Assembly (NCBI GenBank): GCA_013368315.1
Contig: JAACJM010000107.1
Coordinates: 1 to 64,000, forward strand
Length of the DNA stretch: 64,000 nt
DNA from: Tetrapyrgos nigripes
Taxonomy: Eukaryota > Basidiomycota > Agaricomycetes > Agaricales > Campanellaceae
Direction: 5' to 3'
Part shown: positions 44,029 to 56,560 of the stretch, one piece after another
How positions within the stretch are numbered: the first letter of the stretch is position 1
Layout: each line of letters starts with the position of its first letter
Translations under genes and position numbers: made by a program
The notes under the pieces: model-generated
The model's database searches: none
What the model was told of the DNA's origin: nothing
Seen by the model: the letters and a program-made list of their open reading frames with translations, nothing else

Positions 44029-45784
44029 CTAAACACACCGAAACCATTTATACCGCAGGGACCCGTCTTGCATCCTACAGGCCCTATAATAAAACATGAA
44101 CGTGTAGATGCACACTTCAGAACCAACCTGAGCTTCTGTAGGCTGCAGATTCTTGAAGGCGTCTCGATAAGCACTCCTAATTTCGCTGCGGTATTCTAAA
44201 CTTTCAATACCACAACGATCACCTCTGCCCCACGTAGCAGTAGTCATACCAAGGTGGAGAGATTTGAGTTTTGGCAATGAGTAGGCGCGATTCACGATGT
44301 CATCCTGTTAATGACTGTCAGTCAGAAGAATAAAGATGAACATTGAAGAGACATACGATCATATTGACGATTCCTTCCTTTCCGTTGAAACACACAGACA
44401 AAGTCTCCAGATTGCTACACCTGGAAAACATGTCCACGTTGTGCGGTCCTAAGCACCATCTTCCTTTGTAACTTGAGCCTATCCTCAATTCGCGTAGAGA
44501 CTGCGTAAACTCGGGGAGAACACTGTCAAAGAACAAGTCGGCAAGTTCGTTGTCGGCAAGTTCGTTGGATATCTCATCCGTAGCCTTCCTAGCGGCACCG
44601 GAGAGACGTAGGACCTTTAGTCTCGAGTGACAGTGTGAAATATAGTCTAAAAGTGTGCGGTCGATGTCGCCATAGACTTTTAGAACCTCCAGAGAAACAC
44701 TCGCCGCCCGCAATACATCCCAAAAGTTTCCTACTTCCATATCTTGGCCACCAGTGTGCACCTCAAGACTGGACAGACATTGCAGATGCGGTATCATCAC
44801 TGCCGGGACATCCATCGCTATTTGCTCTACAACGAGTGTCTTGATATTTAAGACGGAAGCTCCCTTGGTGTCCAGGATGCCCCTGAACACGTCACTGAAT
44901 GAAAACGAGGTCGAGTGTTGAAAGGGCGCCCGAACATGAAGAGTTTGGAGATCGGGACTGTTTAGAAGTGCAGTGGAAAGAGGTCCTAGGATAGTCTGAC
45001 TGAAAGTAGCCTCAGGTAGCTGTATCCCATCAATAATCAAGGTACGAAGGTTGCGCAAGTAGTCGAGACGAATAGAAGGGGGATTAACGTCTCCGGTAAC
45101 GGACTCTCCAGCTAGGAAGATCCCATCAATAACCACGGTACGAAGGTTGCGCAAGTAGTCGAGACGAATAGACTTTCCAACTAGGAAGAATTCGGACAAC
45201 AATGGTAGCCTTGAGACGATCTCGGGTACTTGAGCATACATCCAACTTGGACTATTCTTGGACATTTCCCAGCTACGAGAAGATTGGGTGTCATGAGCAC
45301 GGAAGCGACAAGTCAACGACAGAATACTCACCGGAATGTTCCAAGATTGACAAGACTGGATAGCGCAGAAGTGAAAACTCCTTGCCATACATCGAGCATT
45401 TCCTGGCTCGCATTATCATCACCTGTGCAGAGAGCCCTGTCTTGCACACTCAATGTCCTGACATACGTTGACAAAGTCCTCTCATCCTTCACAACACCGT
45501 CTTCGGAAGGAGAAAGGGCAAGCGCCTTGCAGAACGGGAGGCTGACCGTTTCGAGAACAGAACAATGAGTGTTTATGGTGATTTCTGAGAACAGGAAGGG
45601 CTCTACAACGGTACTGAGACCGTTGCAAGTACTTCTGAGAGATTTTCTGTCCGAGCCGTTCTGTCGTTTTTGGAACGGTTAGGAAAACGGTTTGGTCGTT
45701 AGAAAGGGCAGAACGGGCAGAACTTACAAGCTCGAGAACAATTGCATGCAAGATCTCCACTGGAAGGTCTAAGAGCGCGGGCAT
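44029..45784 (-). CDS. F-box protein with leucine-rich C-terminal region, copy 1
   Basis: Probable SCF ubiquitin-ligase substrate adaptor of the large Agaricomycete F-box family; its substrate is unknown. Exons are 45,728-45,784, 45,332-45,660, 44,357-45,272 and 44,029-44,304, about 525 aa. Exon 1 begins the F-box (MPALLDLPVEILHAIVLEL); exon 2 continues NGSDRKSLRSTCNGLSTVVE and PFLFSEITIN, the usual end of the F-box and following hinge. Exon 3 has irregular leucine-rich repeats (LDYLRNLRT, LLNSPDLQTLHV, HLQCLSSLEV, SRLKVLRLSG, CSNLETLSV). Compared with copies 2 and 3 it has an internal duplication of the SIRLDYLRNLRT repeat and of NELAD. The last exon is taken as read-through to 44,029, supported by the same frame in copies 2 and 3. 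Confidence 0.8.
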
Positions 45785-46350
45785 CTACTTTGCGGCAGCA
45801 GGAGCCTATCCTGGATATATATATGCGTCCAGACATCATCACCGCAGCTATTGGTTTGACGGTGCAAGGCGATGCGTGGTCATGGTGAGGTGACAGTGCG
45901 GGTCAAGAAGTTCGGAAGTTGTAGCAAAAATGTAGCTTGGAATTCGAAGGGCTTTGAAGTACGGTGGAAGATAACTCGTTAACTTGTATAATTTGATGGT
46001 AGAGTAGTACGCATGCGAAATTTCAAATTCCACGTCGGTTCTGGCTCAAATAACCCTCATTTTTGTTATACAATCTTTCTTCATTGCACAGGGATATACA
46101 CATTTTCTGCTCAGCGGTTCATAGGCGATATGTACTCACTCAAAATAGCATATGCTATCTGGTGAGTCTCTGGTTCTGAGGGAAAACTGGGCGTCCCGCT
46201 TCCTCGTTTCCTAGACGTTTTGTCGTTTAACGAAGCAATAGCTCAACAGCGCCTCAACATGGATCATCGTGAGGATGTTGTTTCGCCGTGGCACGTCACA
46301 CTTTCGCAATCCAAATTCAATGGTGAAGGCGTGCTGAAAACTACCCATCG
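45785..46350. other. Divergent region between F-box gene 1 and a truncated DUF6535 first exon
   Basis: Homologous to 51,786-52,351, the divergent promoter of F-box gene 3 and DUF6535 copy 5. TATA-like gatatatatatgcg lies at about 45,814, about 30-45 bp upstream of the F-box start. No gene is seen. Confidence 0.6.
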
Positions 46351-46421
46351 ATGTCTACTAGTGTCCCCTCGTCGCAGTCCTTGGACTCGGAAAAGAATGA
46401 GAAGCAGCCTGATACTAACTT
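46351..46421 (+). pseudogene. DUF6535 first exon only (truncated seventh locus)
   Basis: MSTSVPSSQSLDSEKNEKQP corresponds to exon 1 of DUF6535 copies 1 and 5. Homology stops at about 46,425 in a T-rich stretch and is replaced by a duplicate of NAT10 intron 9, so exons 2 and 3 are missing. Confidence 0.75.
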
Positions 46422-46556
46422 CTTTTTTTTTTGCTTGTAAGATTTTTTTTTTGTTGTTGTTTGTTTTTTGTTTCTTCCCTTCTTTTGTTGGTTTTTTTGA
46501 GTGTTTCGTTTTGAGTAAAATGGCTCACGTATATTCCTTCTCTCATCATTACCCAG

Positions 46557-46806
46557 ATACGTCATAGACGACACCGCTATGAATTGGAGTGCAGCCGAGT
46601 CTCAAGTTGCGCGTATTGCTCAGGGTGGTGGTGGTGGTGGTCTTGGGGGAAGAGCCCAGACTGTGGTTAGCGTTAAGAATGTTACTGGGCAGAAGAGGAA
46701 GGTGGTTGATGATGGGCATGGGGATGGACGGGGTGGTAACACTAAAAAGGATGGAGGTGGTGGTAAGGAACAGACGAGGAGAGGTGGTAAGAAGGTTAAG
46801 CGGTGA
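46557..46806 (+). pseudogene. Duplicated last exon of NAT10
   Basis: Nearly identical to 43,471-43,723 (YVIDDTAMNWSAAESQVARI to GGKKVKR and the stop), preceded by about 60 bp of the matching intron with its acceptor. It lacks the rest of the gene. The upstream join to a DUF6535 first exon marks a duplication breakpoint. Confidence 0.9.
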
Positions 46807-47463
46807 GGGGTAGGGAAGTGAGGTACAGCGAGTGGTGCAATGAATTTGGAGGCGTACCGCGATCATTGATGGGGCATGTTATAAAGAGCATGAGGCCTAG
46901 GGGGTGCCAGTGTATTAAAAAGTATTGTAAGCATAACTAAGTAATGGGAATAGGTGTACGGCACTATCCTCGTACTTGTATCGACAGTCATAAGCATGGT
47001 TCATGTCCACTGACTCGTATCTGAAGACTGACTTGAGTTTAGTATACTCTTAGCCTTATTATTATAATTACTCTGGCAGATCTAAACAAATCAGGAAGCG
47101 AAACGCGTAAGCTCGAGCTGTTTTGCGATTCCAGACTCAGATCCCTACTCAACATTCATATCATACAAAGGTAGTGGTCTGGTTACAAGAGACTAGATAC
47201 AGCTCGAATATTTCCGCAACTTGTTTTCTTTCTGATTTACTGACACTGTTCTACGAAGTAGAAAAAGATTCATGCATTACAGAGAATACAAGTTTCCTGG
47301 TCGCGCTGAATAATTACAAATCACAAGTACAGGAACGTCCTGGAACGACTTTGTCGGCCCTGAAGCGCTGCGAGTTCCTATGTAAATAAGACTCCGGAAG
47401 GCTGAGTCTTTCGTATAGCCTTATCTGCGCCTCTATCGCCTCCTGGTTCTTGTCCGCCTGGAC
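46807..47463. other. Intergenic, duplicate of the NAT10 3' flank plus about 350 bp of other sequence
   Basis: The first about 280 bp match 43,724-44,030. A segment near 47,290-47,390 (caagtttcctggtcgcgctg) matches 49,938-50,040, upstream of copy 3's end. No gene is seen. Confidence 0.55.
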
Positions 47464-49120
47464 TCATCGAAGCCGAAACTCTTCATACTGCAGGGACCCG
47501 TCTTGCATCCTACAGGCCCTATAATAATACATGGACGTGTAGATCCACAGTCCAGAACCAACCTGAGCTTCTGTAGGCTGCAGATTCTTGAGGGCGTTTC
47601 GGATAGCACGCCTCATTTCGAGGAGGTATTCTATTCTTCCAGTACCACGACGAGCACCTCTGCCCCACGTAGCAGCAGCCGTACCAAGGTCGAGAGATTT
47701 GAGTTTTGGCAATGAGTGGGCGCGATTCATGATGTCATCCTGTTAATGACTGTCAGTCAGAAGAATAAAGATGAACATTGAAGAGACGTACAATCATATC
47801 GACGATTCCTTCCTTTCCGTTGAAACACACAGACAAAGTCTCCAGATTGCTACACCTGGAAAACATGTCCACTGCGTTGTGCGGTCCTAAGCACCATCTT
47901 CCTTTGTAACTTGGGCGTATCCTCAATTCGCGTAGAGACTTCGCAAACTTGTGGAGAACACTGCCAAAGAACAAGTCGGCAAGTTCGTTGGACATCTCAT
48001 CTGTAGCCTTCCTAACGGCACCGGAGAGATGTAGGACCTTTAGTCTCGAGTGACAGTGTGAAATATAGTCTAAAAGTGTGCGGTCGATGTCGCCATAGAC
48101 TTTTAGAACCTCCAGAGAAACACTAGCCGTCTGCAATACATTCCAAAAGTTTCCTACTTCGGTATTCTGACTGGCGCACACCTCAAGGCTGGACAGACAT
48201 TGCAGATGGGGTATCATCGTTGCCGGGACATCCATTGTTAGATTCTGTACTACGAGTTTCTTGATGTTTAAGACGGAAGCTCCCTTGGTGTCTAGGATGG
48301 CCCTAAACACATCACTGAATGAAATATGCGCCCGAATATGAAGAGTTTGGAGATCGGGAATGTTTAGAAGCGCAGTGGAAAGAGGTCCTAGGATAGTCTG
48401 ACTGAAGGTAGCCTTAGGTAGCCGTATCCCATCAATAGCCAAGGTACGAAGGTTGCGCAAGTAGTCGAGACGAATGGAAGGGGGATCAATGGCTCCGACA
48501 AGGAACTCTCCAGCTAGGAAGAATTCGGACAACATTGGTAGCTTTGAGACGATCTCGGGCACTTGAGCATACATCCAACTTGGAATATTCTCGGACATTT
48601 CCCAGCTACGAGAAGATTGGGTGTTATGAGTGGCACGGAAGCGACAAGTCAACGACATAGTACTCACCGGAATGTTCCGAGGTTGACAAGACTGGATAGC
48701 GCAGAAGTGAAAACTTCTTGCCATTCATCAAGTGCTTCCTGGCTCGCATTATCATGGCCCGTGGTAGACGGCTTATCCTGTACTCTTAACGTCCTAACAT
48801 ACGTTGACAATGTCCTCTCATCCTTCACCACACCATCTTCGGAAGGAAACTGTGCAAGTGCCTTACAGAACGGGATGCTGACCGTTTTGAGAACAGAACG
48901 ATGAGTATTGATAGTGATTTCTGAGAACAGGAAGGGCTCTACAACGGTACTGAGACCGTTGCAAGTGCTTCTGAGAGGTTTTCTGTCCGAGCCGTTCTGT
49001 CGTTTTTGGAACGGTTAGGAAAACGGTTTGGTCGTTAGAAAGGGCAGAACGGGCAGAACTTACAAGCTCGAGAACAATTGCATGCAAGATCTCCACTGGA
49101 AGGTCTAAGAGCGCGGGCAT
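47464..49120 (-). CDS. F-box protein with leucine-rich C-terminal region, copy 2
   Basis: It has the same four-exon structure as copy 1 (start 49,120, MPALLDLPVEILHAIVLEL; exon 2 continues NGSDRKPLRSTCNGLSTVVE; last exon ends EEFRLR). It lacks the internal LRR duplication of copy 1 and an FQHSTSF segment before SFSDVFR. The frame is intact through all exons. Probable SCF adaptor; substrate unknown. It sits between the NAT10-exon duplicate and a partial F-box copy, all on one tandem module. Confidence 0.8.
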
Positions 49121-49495
49121 CTACTTTGCGACAGCAGGAGCCTATCCTGGATATATATATGCGTCCAGACATCATCACCGCAGCTATTGGTTTGACGGTG
49201 CAAGGCGATGCGTGGTCATGGTGAGGTGACAGTGCGGGTCAAGAAGTTCGGAAGTTGTAGCAAAAATGTAGCTTGGAAGCCCGGCTTTGAAGTACAGTGA
49301 AGATAAGTCGTTCACTTGTATTGGCCATGGTGGTAGAAATGAGAATTTTCAAATTCCGCGTCTGTCTGACAATCAAATGTTATCCCCAGAAATGTATCCG
49401 GAAAAAAGCATGAACCACAACGCATCGCAGTCATTGCAGACGGTAAATTCGAGGGTTGGTCGATACATTATGATTCCAAGCATGGGCAGGGGTAC
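49121..49495. other. 5' flank of F-box gene 2
   Basis: Matches 45,785-46,020 and 51,810-51,990; TATA-like gatatatatatgcg at about 49,150. Homology ends near 49,370. No gene is seen. Confidence 0.5.
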
Positions 49496-49760
49496 ACAGA
49501 CCGACACCGACAGCCTCTGACCGCTTCGAGGACCGAAGGACTGTTGATGGTGATTTCCGAGAAGAGGATAGGCTCGACGATGATATTAAGGCGTATGCAA
49601 GTGCTCCTTAAATATTTCCTGTCCAAGCCATTCTATGTATATGGAAAATAAGCACGACGGTTGGATTGAAAGCCAGAAAGACGCACCTCAACAACACCTC
49701 AACTTGCTTGAGAACAATTACTTGCAAGATCTCCGTTGGAAGATCTGAGAAGAAGGTCAT
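49496..49760 (-). pseudogene. F-box gene fragment (first exon and part of second)
   Basis: Exon 1 from 49,760 reads MTFFSDLPTEILQVIVL, a more divergent F-box than in copies 1-3. The homologous exon 2 part (to about 49,510) is recognisable by nucleotide similarity (tggtgatttccgagaagagg against tggtgatttctgagaacagg in copy 1). The rest of the gene is absent. It is a fourth, older copy cut by duplication. Confidence 0.65.
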
Positions 49761-50124
49761 TTAGGAAGTAGCCACTTTGAACACTAGATCTGAGTATGAT
49801 TTGGGTATGGTATATCACTGTAGAAACCATGAAGTAAAGGTCGCGGTCGCGATTATTAGAAGCGTGCTTATTGGTCACTTATGATTCTCTTCCTCAACCA
49901 GTTGGTCCTCAAGTTCCTCTTACGTCAACATCAACAGGTACAAGTTTCCTGGTTGCGCTGAATAATTACAAACGACAAGTATAAGAACGTCCTGGAACGA
50001 CTTTGTTGGCCCTGAAGCGCTGCGATTTCCTATGTGAATAAGTTTCGGGAAGGCCGATCGTATAGTATAGCCTTATCTGCGCCGAGTCTTTCGTAGAGCC
50101 ATGGCTTCACCTCTATCGCCTTCT
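49761..50124. other. Intergenic
   Basis: Contains the segment shared with 47,290-47,400 (tggaacgactttgttggccc). No gene is seen. Confidence 0.5.
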
Positions 50125-51785
50125 CTAGCCAGCCTTAACCACTGCTTTGTTGATTATTAACCTTTTCCAATCGAAGTCGTAAACTGTGGACGCGTAAATG
50201 CACAGTCCAGAACCAACTTGAGCTTCTGTAGGCTGCAGATTCTTGACGGCGTCTCGGACAGCATTGCTCATTCCCCGGCCATAGGCTATTCCTCCAATAG
50301 CCAACCATCGAGGGCCTCTGCTCCATGTAGCAGCAGTCGTACAAAGGTCGAGAGATTTGAGTTTTGGTAATGAGTGGGCGCGATTCACGATGTCATCCTG
50401 TTAGTGACTGTCAGTCAGAAGAACAAAGATGAACATTGAAGAGATGTACAATCATATCGACGATTCCTTGCTGTCCATTGAAACACACAGACAAAGTCAC
50501 CAGATTGCTACACCTGGAAAACATGTCTACGTTGTGCGGTCCTAAGCACCATCTTCCTTCGTAACTTGGGCATATCTTCAATTCGCGTAGAGACTGCGTA
50601 AACTCGGGGAGAACACTGCCAAAGAACAAGTCCGCAAGTTCGTTGGACATCTCATCTGTAGCCTTCCTAGCGGCACCGTAGAGATGCAGGACCTTTAGTC
50701 TCGAGTGGAAGTGTGAGATATAGTCTAAAAGTGTGCGGTCGATGTCGCAATTGACTTTGAGAACCTCCAGAGAGACACTCGCCGCCCGCAATACATCCCA
50801 AAAGTTTCCTACTTCCATATCTTGGCCACCAATGTGCACCTCAAGACTGGACAGACATTGCAGATGCGGTATCATCACTGCCGGGACATCCATCGCTAGT
50901 TGCTCTACAACGAGTGTCTTGATATTTAAGACGGAAGCTCCCTTGGTGTCCAGGATACCCCTGAACACGTCACTGAATGAAAACGAGGTCGAGTATTGAA
51001 AGGGCGCCCGAACATGAAGAGTTTGGAGATCGGGACTGTTTAGAAGTGCAGTGGAAAGAGGTCCTAGGATGGTCTGACCGAAGGCAGACTCAGGTAGCCG
51101 TGTCCCGTCAATAGCCAAGGTACGAAGGTTACGCAAGCAGTCGAGACGAATCGAAGGGGGATCAACGCCTCCGGTAATGAACTCTCCAGCTAGGAAGAAT
51201 TCGGACAACAATTGTAGTTTTGAGACGATGTCGGCTACTTGAACATACATCCAGCTTGGACCACTCTTCGACATTTCCCAACTACGAAAAGATTGGGCGT
51301 CATGACTCTGAGCATGGAAGCGACAAGTCAACAACAGAATACTCACCGGAATATTCCAAGGTTGACAAGACTGGATAGCGCAGAAGTGAAAACTTCTTGC
51401 CATACATCGAGCAATTCCTGGCTCACATTATCATCACCGAAAGCTCCATCCTGCACACTCAATGTCCTGACATACGCTGACAATCTCCTCTCATCCTTCA
51501 CAACACCATCTTCAGAAGGGGAAGGAGCAAGTGCCTTGCAGAACGGAATGCTGACCGTTTCGAGGACCGAACTGTGAGTGTTTATGGTGATTTCTGAGAA
51601 TAGGAAGGGCTCTACAACGGTACTAAGACCTTTGCAAGTGCGTCTGAGAGGTTTTCTGTCCGAGCCATTCTGTCGATTGTGGAACGGTTAGGAAAACGGT
51701 TTGGACACCAAGAAAGAGCAGAACTTACAAGCTCGAGAACAATCGCTTGCAAGATCTCGACTGGAAGGTCTAAAAACGCGGACAT
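50125..51785 (-). CDS. F-box protein with leucine-rich C-terminal region, copy 3
   Basis: Start at 51,785 (MSAFLDLPVEILQAIVLEL); exon 2 begins NGSDRKPLRRTCKGLSTVVE; exon 3 (about 50,450-51,290) carries the leucine-rich repeats; the last exon ends differently from copies 1 and 2 (YDFDWKRLIINKAVVKAG), because the 3' sequence diverges after EAQVGSGLCIY. All exons are open. Probable SCF adaptor; substrate unknown. It is divergent from DUF6535 copy 5 with about 570 bp between start codons. Confidence 0.8.
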
Positions 51786-52351
51786 CTACTTTGCAACAGC
51801 AAGAGATCATGGATATAATAATATATATGCATCCAGACATCATAACCTGTGTCCAAGGCGGTGCATGGTTGTAGTGGTGACGCCGCAAGTCAAGAGGTGT
51901 GGAAGTTCTAACAGAAATGTAGCTTGGAAGCCCGGCTTTGAAGTACAGTGAAGATAAGTCGTGCACTTGTAGTGGTAGAGCAGTATGCGCATGAGAAATT
52001 TCAAATTCCGCGTCAGCCTGGCTGAACAGATACTTTCTCTCATTTTTGTGTTGTATAAGTACGTTCTTTCTTCATTGCGCAAGGATATACCCATTTTTCT
52101 GCTTAGCGGCTCATAGAAGATATGCACTCACTCAAAATAGCATATGCTATTTGGTGAGTCTCTTTGGTTCTGAGGGAAAACTGGGCGTCCCGCTTCCTCA
52201 TTTTCTAGACGCTTAACGAAGCTACAGCAATGGCCATTTATATATGCTCAACAGCGCCTAAACATGCATCATCGCGAGGACGTTGCTTCGCCGTGGCACG
52301 TCACACCTTCGCAATACAAATCGGTGAAGGCGCGCTGAAAACTACCCACCG
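51786..52351. other. Divergent promoter region F-box 3 / DUF6535 copy 5
   Basis: TATA-like ataatatatatgcatcc at about 51,817 serves the F-box side; catttatatatgctcaac at about 52,236 lies about 115 bp before the DUF6535 start. Homologous to 45,785-46,350. No gene is seen. Confidence 0.55.
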
Positions 52352-55300
52352 ATGCCTACCACTAGTGCTCCCTCGTCTCAGCTCGAGGACTTGGAAAAGA
52401 ATGAGAATGAACCTGATACTAATTGTGCGGGTAAGTAATCAAGTTTTAAAGTGGTTTATGTCCCTGACGAATCGCACTACTTATTAACATCCAGGACGGT
52501 TCAAACCCACTGCAGATGACGATGCATGTTTCCAGCTCTGGAATGTGTACATCAGTCAAGCCCACGAATACGACAAGACACTTTTGGAAGGTTGGAAAAA
52601 GGACATGGATGGGATGCTACTCTTTGTGCGTCTCTTTTTATTGTAATCACTTTCAGACGCCTGAAAAAGCCTAGTCTGCTCTTTATTCGGCTAGTCTTAC
52701 CGCTCTCATTGTCGAGAGCTACAAAAAGCTCCAACTGGATCCGGCAGACTTGACCACATCCCTTCTTACCACCATATCTTTGCAACTCGCGTCATCAAAT
52801 GGGACAACGACGACGGTTGGACTTCTCGACACGTCCTTCAAGCCCACGACATCATCCTTGATTTGCAACATGCTTTGGTTCCTCAGTCTTGCATTAGCCC
52901 TCACTTGTTCATTACTTGCGACATTCGTTCAGCAGTGGACTCGGGACTTTTTGCACAAGACCACAATGCGACCATCGCCTGTCGTTCAAGCAAGAGTGCT
53001 TGCTTTCTCCTACTTTGGACTGCGACGTTTTGGGATGCACACATTCGTGGATGTCATCCCAATCCTGCTGCATATCTCCCTATTCCTTTTCTTTGCTGGT
53101 CTGGTCGCATTCCTGCTACCAGTCAATCTCCCTCTCACAATCCTCATGGCATGCGTGTTGTTCATCTTCATGCTAGTTTATTCGGCTCTCACACTCCACC
53201 CATTGTTATTCCTTGACACACCCTATCGCACCCCGCTTTCCGATTTTCTTTGGCGTATAGCCAATGGCTTTGCTGTGCGACAGCATGGCTTGTCGGACGA
53301 CGACCTCAGCCTTACCGAGGCAATGGTCGAGAAGTCACTGCACAGATCACCAGAACGTGACCGGCGATGTATGGAGTTTACGATGACATTGTTAACACAT
53401 GATACGGAGCTTATTCCCATGTTTGAGGCCGTCTCTGAAGCCCTCGCTAGTTCTCGAGCAAGCGGTGTGCGCCATGAAAACTTTGGAATTATCGCTCCTC
53501 TCCTTCAGTCATCCGTTCCCGAGATCAATATAATCTCTCGTATTCGCAACTTCATCTCAGGCTCCAGCACTCCAGGAGAATCTACAACTAAAGCACTGAA
53601 GTCCTGCCTGCACGCTCTCAATTTGCTAGCTCGGCTAGTCATTAATCTCCCCATGGAGAATATTGAGACATCAAGACAGTACGCGACGTTCTGGTTCCAG
53701 CGTGATCTGATGGCATTCCTCTCTTCTTCGCCCTCTTTGCCACAAGATTACTTCATCTCGACGATAGCAATGCTGCGAACAAGTAGAGTACAGGGCTTTA
53801 GGCGGTGCATAGAGAGGATGGCCGAGGTTCTGTCTTCCCGGAAGGCATGCACCGAGCAACTCAGAGAGGTCAAATCCATTTTCGCAAATTTGTCTCGAGA
53901 AGATATCGATTGGACCTCGGAGAAATTTACACACCACTTCGCCCAACTCGACAGCACTCTTCAAAATGCTTGTATGTGGGGCATGACAGAAACCGATGCG
54001 GCTGCTCTCGTCCAGCAGGCGCAAGAGCACATTGCACAACTTATGGACATGTCACGCTGGAAAGCCGCGCTGATATCTGTGCTCAGTCGGTTCCTCTCAG
54101 AGGCTACAGATGTCGGCTTGGTGCCTGTCGAGATGGACTTGACGTTTACCCTTATCCATTCGAGCATACCAACGCTTGAAGTTTTTGACCAATCTCTTGA
54201 CATAGAGGAAGATGAAGCTCAGGCTACCTACCTGCTTCAGAGCGCCTCAATATACCCCGAGTCTGTTCCGCCTCAGCTCTTCACTCTGTTGATTAGGCTT
54301 TTGTTCTCAACCAAACGGGCATTGCATTTTCCTGGAGCCGTCGAGTCCAGGCTTGTATTATACAAGTATCTCGATAACTGCACCGGCGGTCAGAGGAAAC
54401 TGCTCGTAAAGAGTGACTCGGCTTATCGTTTGGAAAAGTGCATATCTCTGGATCTTAGCAGTGATTGCGCTGGTGACCTCCTCGCTACCTGGTGTATAAG
54501 TGGGGTGAATGATGTATATCGTGGCATGGGTTTCCCCCGTTCCACGGTGTCCCCTCGGTTATTGTCATTCGCAAAGGAAATTTTCAGACTCATCCCAATG
54601 GCCTCTACCAACTTCACTCAGAACTTCTGGTGGTTCGGTATGTTAACGGATACCGAACAGATCCTCTGTGAAGACATCAGCGACAAACTGGAATATCTTC
54701 CGCGCGGAGACGATATATCGAACAGTCTTGACATTTCCTCCTTCATGGGCGATATACACGCCCTCGGTCAAAGACTGTTACCCAAGACGCCTGTACCCGA
54801 ATGTCCATTACCCTGCCCGCTCGATGTGTACCAGCGCTGGGTCAGTGATATCCAAGATTATGTGCTATCCATGCATCTTCTTATCATTACCAAATACATC
54901 CACATCGTATCTGAGGGAGCAAGCAACAACAAAGTTCAAGATGACTGGGATGGCATGGTGTATTTGATGCAGTTGCATCATGGGCAAATATACGAGACGG
55001 TCCAACTCCAGCTTGCTAACAGCGTTTGGAAATTGGTCTCTCTTGACCCTTGGACTCGGAGAGATAAGGATTCTTCTCAGTGGGACCTATTCGAAACGAT
55101 CTGGAATGTCAGCCCGCACTGGTGTTGGGTGAATGATGTCGAAAGCGCAAAGATCCTGGCGAAGGCCATACAGCGCCACAAAGACGCTCCTGATTTCACT
55201 GGCATACTGTATTATGAGGATGTCTGTCTTGCTCGATGTATGACGGTTATCCGAAAAGCTGAAGCTGTGGAGCAGGAGGAGGAGGATGAATCGAAGGACG

Positions 55301-55356
55301 AGGACAAGGAGGAGGAGGAGGATGAATCGACGGACGAGGATGAGGACAAGGAGTGA
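52352..55356 (+). CDS. DUF6535 membrane protein, copy 5, with acidic C-terminal tail
   Basis: Exons are 52,352-52,430, 52,495-52,625 and 52,675-55,356, about 963 aa. It has start MPTTSALPSSQLEDLEK-like as in copies 1 and 4, the 131-nt exon 2 and the four membrane segments (SALYSASLTALIVE; NMLWFLSLALALTCSLLAT; ILLHISLFLFFAGLVAFLL; TILMACVLFIFMLVYSALT). The frame is intact. Unlike all other copies, which end ...EEPVSQ, it ends in an Asp/Glu/Lys tail of about 30 residues built from two imperfect repeats (EEEDESKDEDKE, EEEEDESTDEDEDKE). It lies on the opposite strand to copies 1-4. Confidence 0.88.
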
Positions 55357-55603
55357 CCCTGGTCTCAGACACACCTGTTCTTCACTGTGAAATTGGATGT
55401 ATCCATGCAGATGTTTATAGACACTGTACAATATACTACTACTGCAAAGACGGTCTGATGTGGTTACCACTAGAAGTTTGTGCCATCATCAGTACTGTTC
55501 TCGCTGATCATGACTTCTGTCGTATGCTGCGGTGAACGTTACAGGTACTCACAAGCACGAAAAAAAGAAAGGAAGGTGAGTTTCCTTTTTAGGATCAACA
55601 GTC

Positions 55604-56560
55604 ATGAACTCGAGTCTCTCCAGCTCTTCCACGGCCCAAAACGTCAACTAGTAGGTAACCACGCAGGTCAAGTCGCCCCAGCTTGGTGTTCCTCGTCTTC
55701 ATCTGGTCCTTACCCAACTGGTCCTCTTAATAACCACCACTCCGACCACTCTAATTCCCGTGCATCACAACAAGGCTCGTATCCCAGCTTCCTTTCGACG
55801 TAGGCGACAAAGAGGTCGAAGAGTTGTTTGAAAAGACCGTAGGCCCACTTAAGGAATCGTTCCTCATTTATGATTCGCGAGGAAAGTCAAAGGGAATGGC
55901 GGTGGTGTGGTTTCAGAGGACAGAGGATGCTGCGATGGCAAAGATGAAGTATGATAGCAATGCTGTTGATGGTCGTGAGTGGGCCCCTCTGCTCTATGTT
56001 TCTTTCTCTGAAGCTAGTACAGGTTGACCTATCAAAATCGAAATAATAACAGACAAGACACCTTCCTCGTCTTCGGGTTCTGCTTCAGCGGAACCCACAC
56101 CTCCTCCCTCTCACATCGATAGAATCCAGGGAAGGGGTAATATCAATGCTTATGCAGTGGCTAGCTCTTCCTCATCGTACGTCTTCGCTCCTAGTCATAC
56201 ATTCTCGATGTCTCACTTTTACTCTTGATCTAGAGCCCAAAACCACTCTCTATCTCAAGACAAGAAGCTGCTGTAGCTGCTATGATCTCCTCCTCCTCAT
56301 CATCATCATCTTTCACCCCTCTCAACGTCACTCCCAACCCCAACTCCACCCAAACCACCCAAACCACACGTCGGAGACACAAAAAAGGACCCAAGCGTCT
56401 AAAAAAGCAGACTGTGCAGTTTGTTAAAGTACATCCTAACTCTAGTACGACAACACAAAGTGGAGGTGGAAGTGTGAAAGCAGTGGCGAAGAGTAAACAA
56501 GATCTCGATCAAGAGATGGACGACTATTGGGCGAGGGGGAACAGGCTTGAACGACGTTGA
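55604..56560 (+). pseudogene. ALYREF/Yra1-like copy E, frameshifted (inverted copy)
   Basis: The ATG at 55,604 reads 16 codons to a TAG, out of frame with the RRM. The RRM itself is broken near 55,800, where the equivalent of LPFDVGEKEVEE has lost bases (TTTCGACGTAGG read out of frame). Recognisable pieces are KTVGPLKESFLIYDSRGK, MAKMKYDSNAVDGR, KKGPKRLKKQTVQFVKVHP and LDQEMDDYWARG. It begins an inverted copy of the left-hand duplicated unit. Confidence 0.75.

Noticed and set aside
44084..44127. Fifth intron in F-box copy 1 (gttggt...tatag)
   Set aside because: Splicing it would give an immediate stop, while read-through is open and matches copies 2 and 3.
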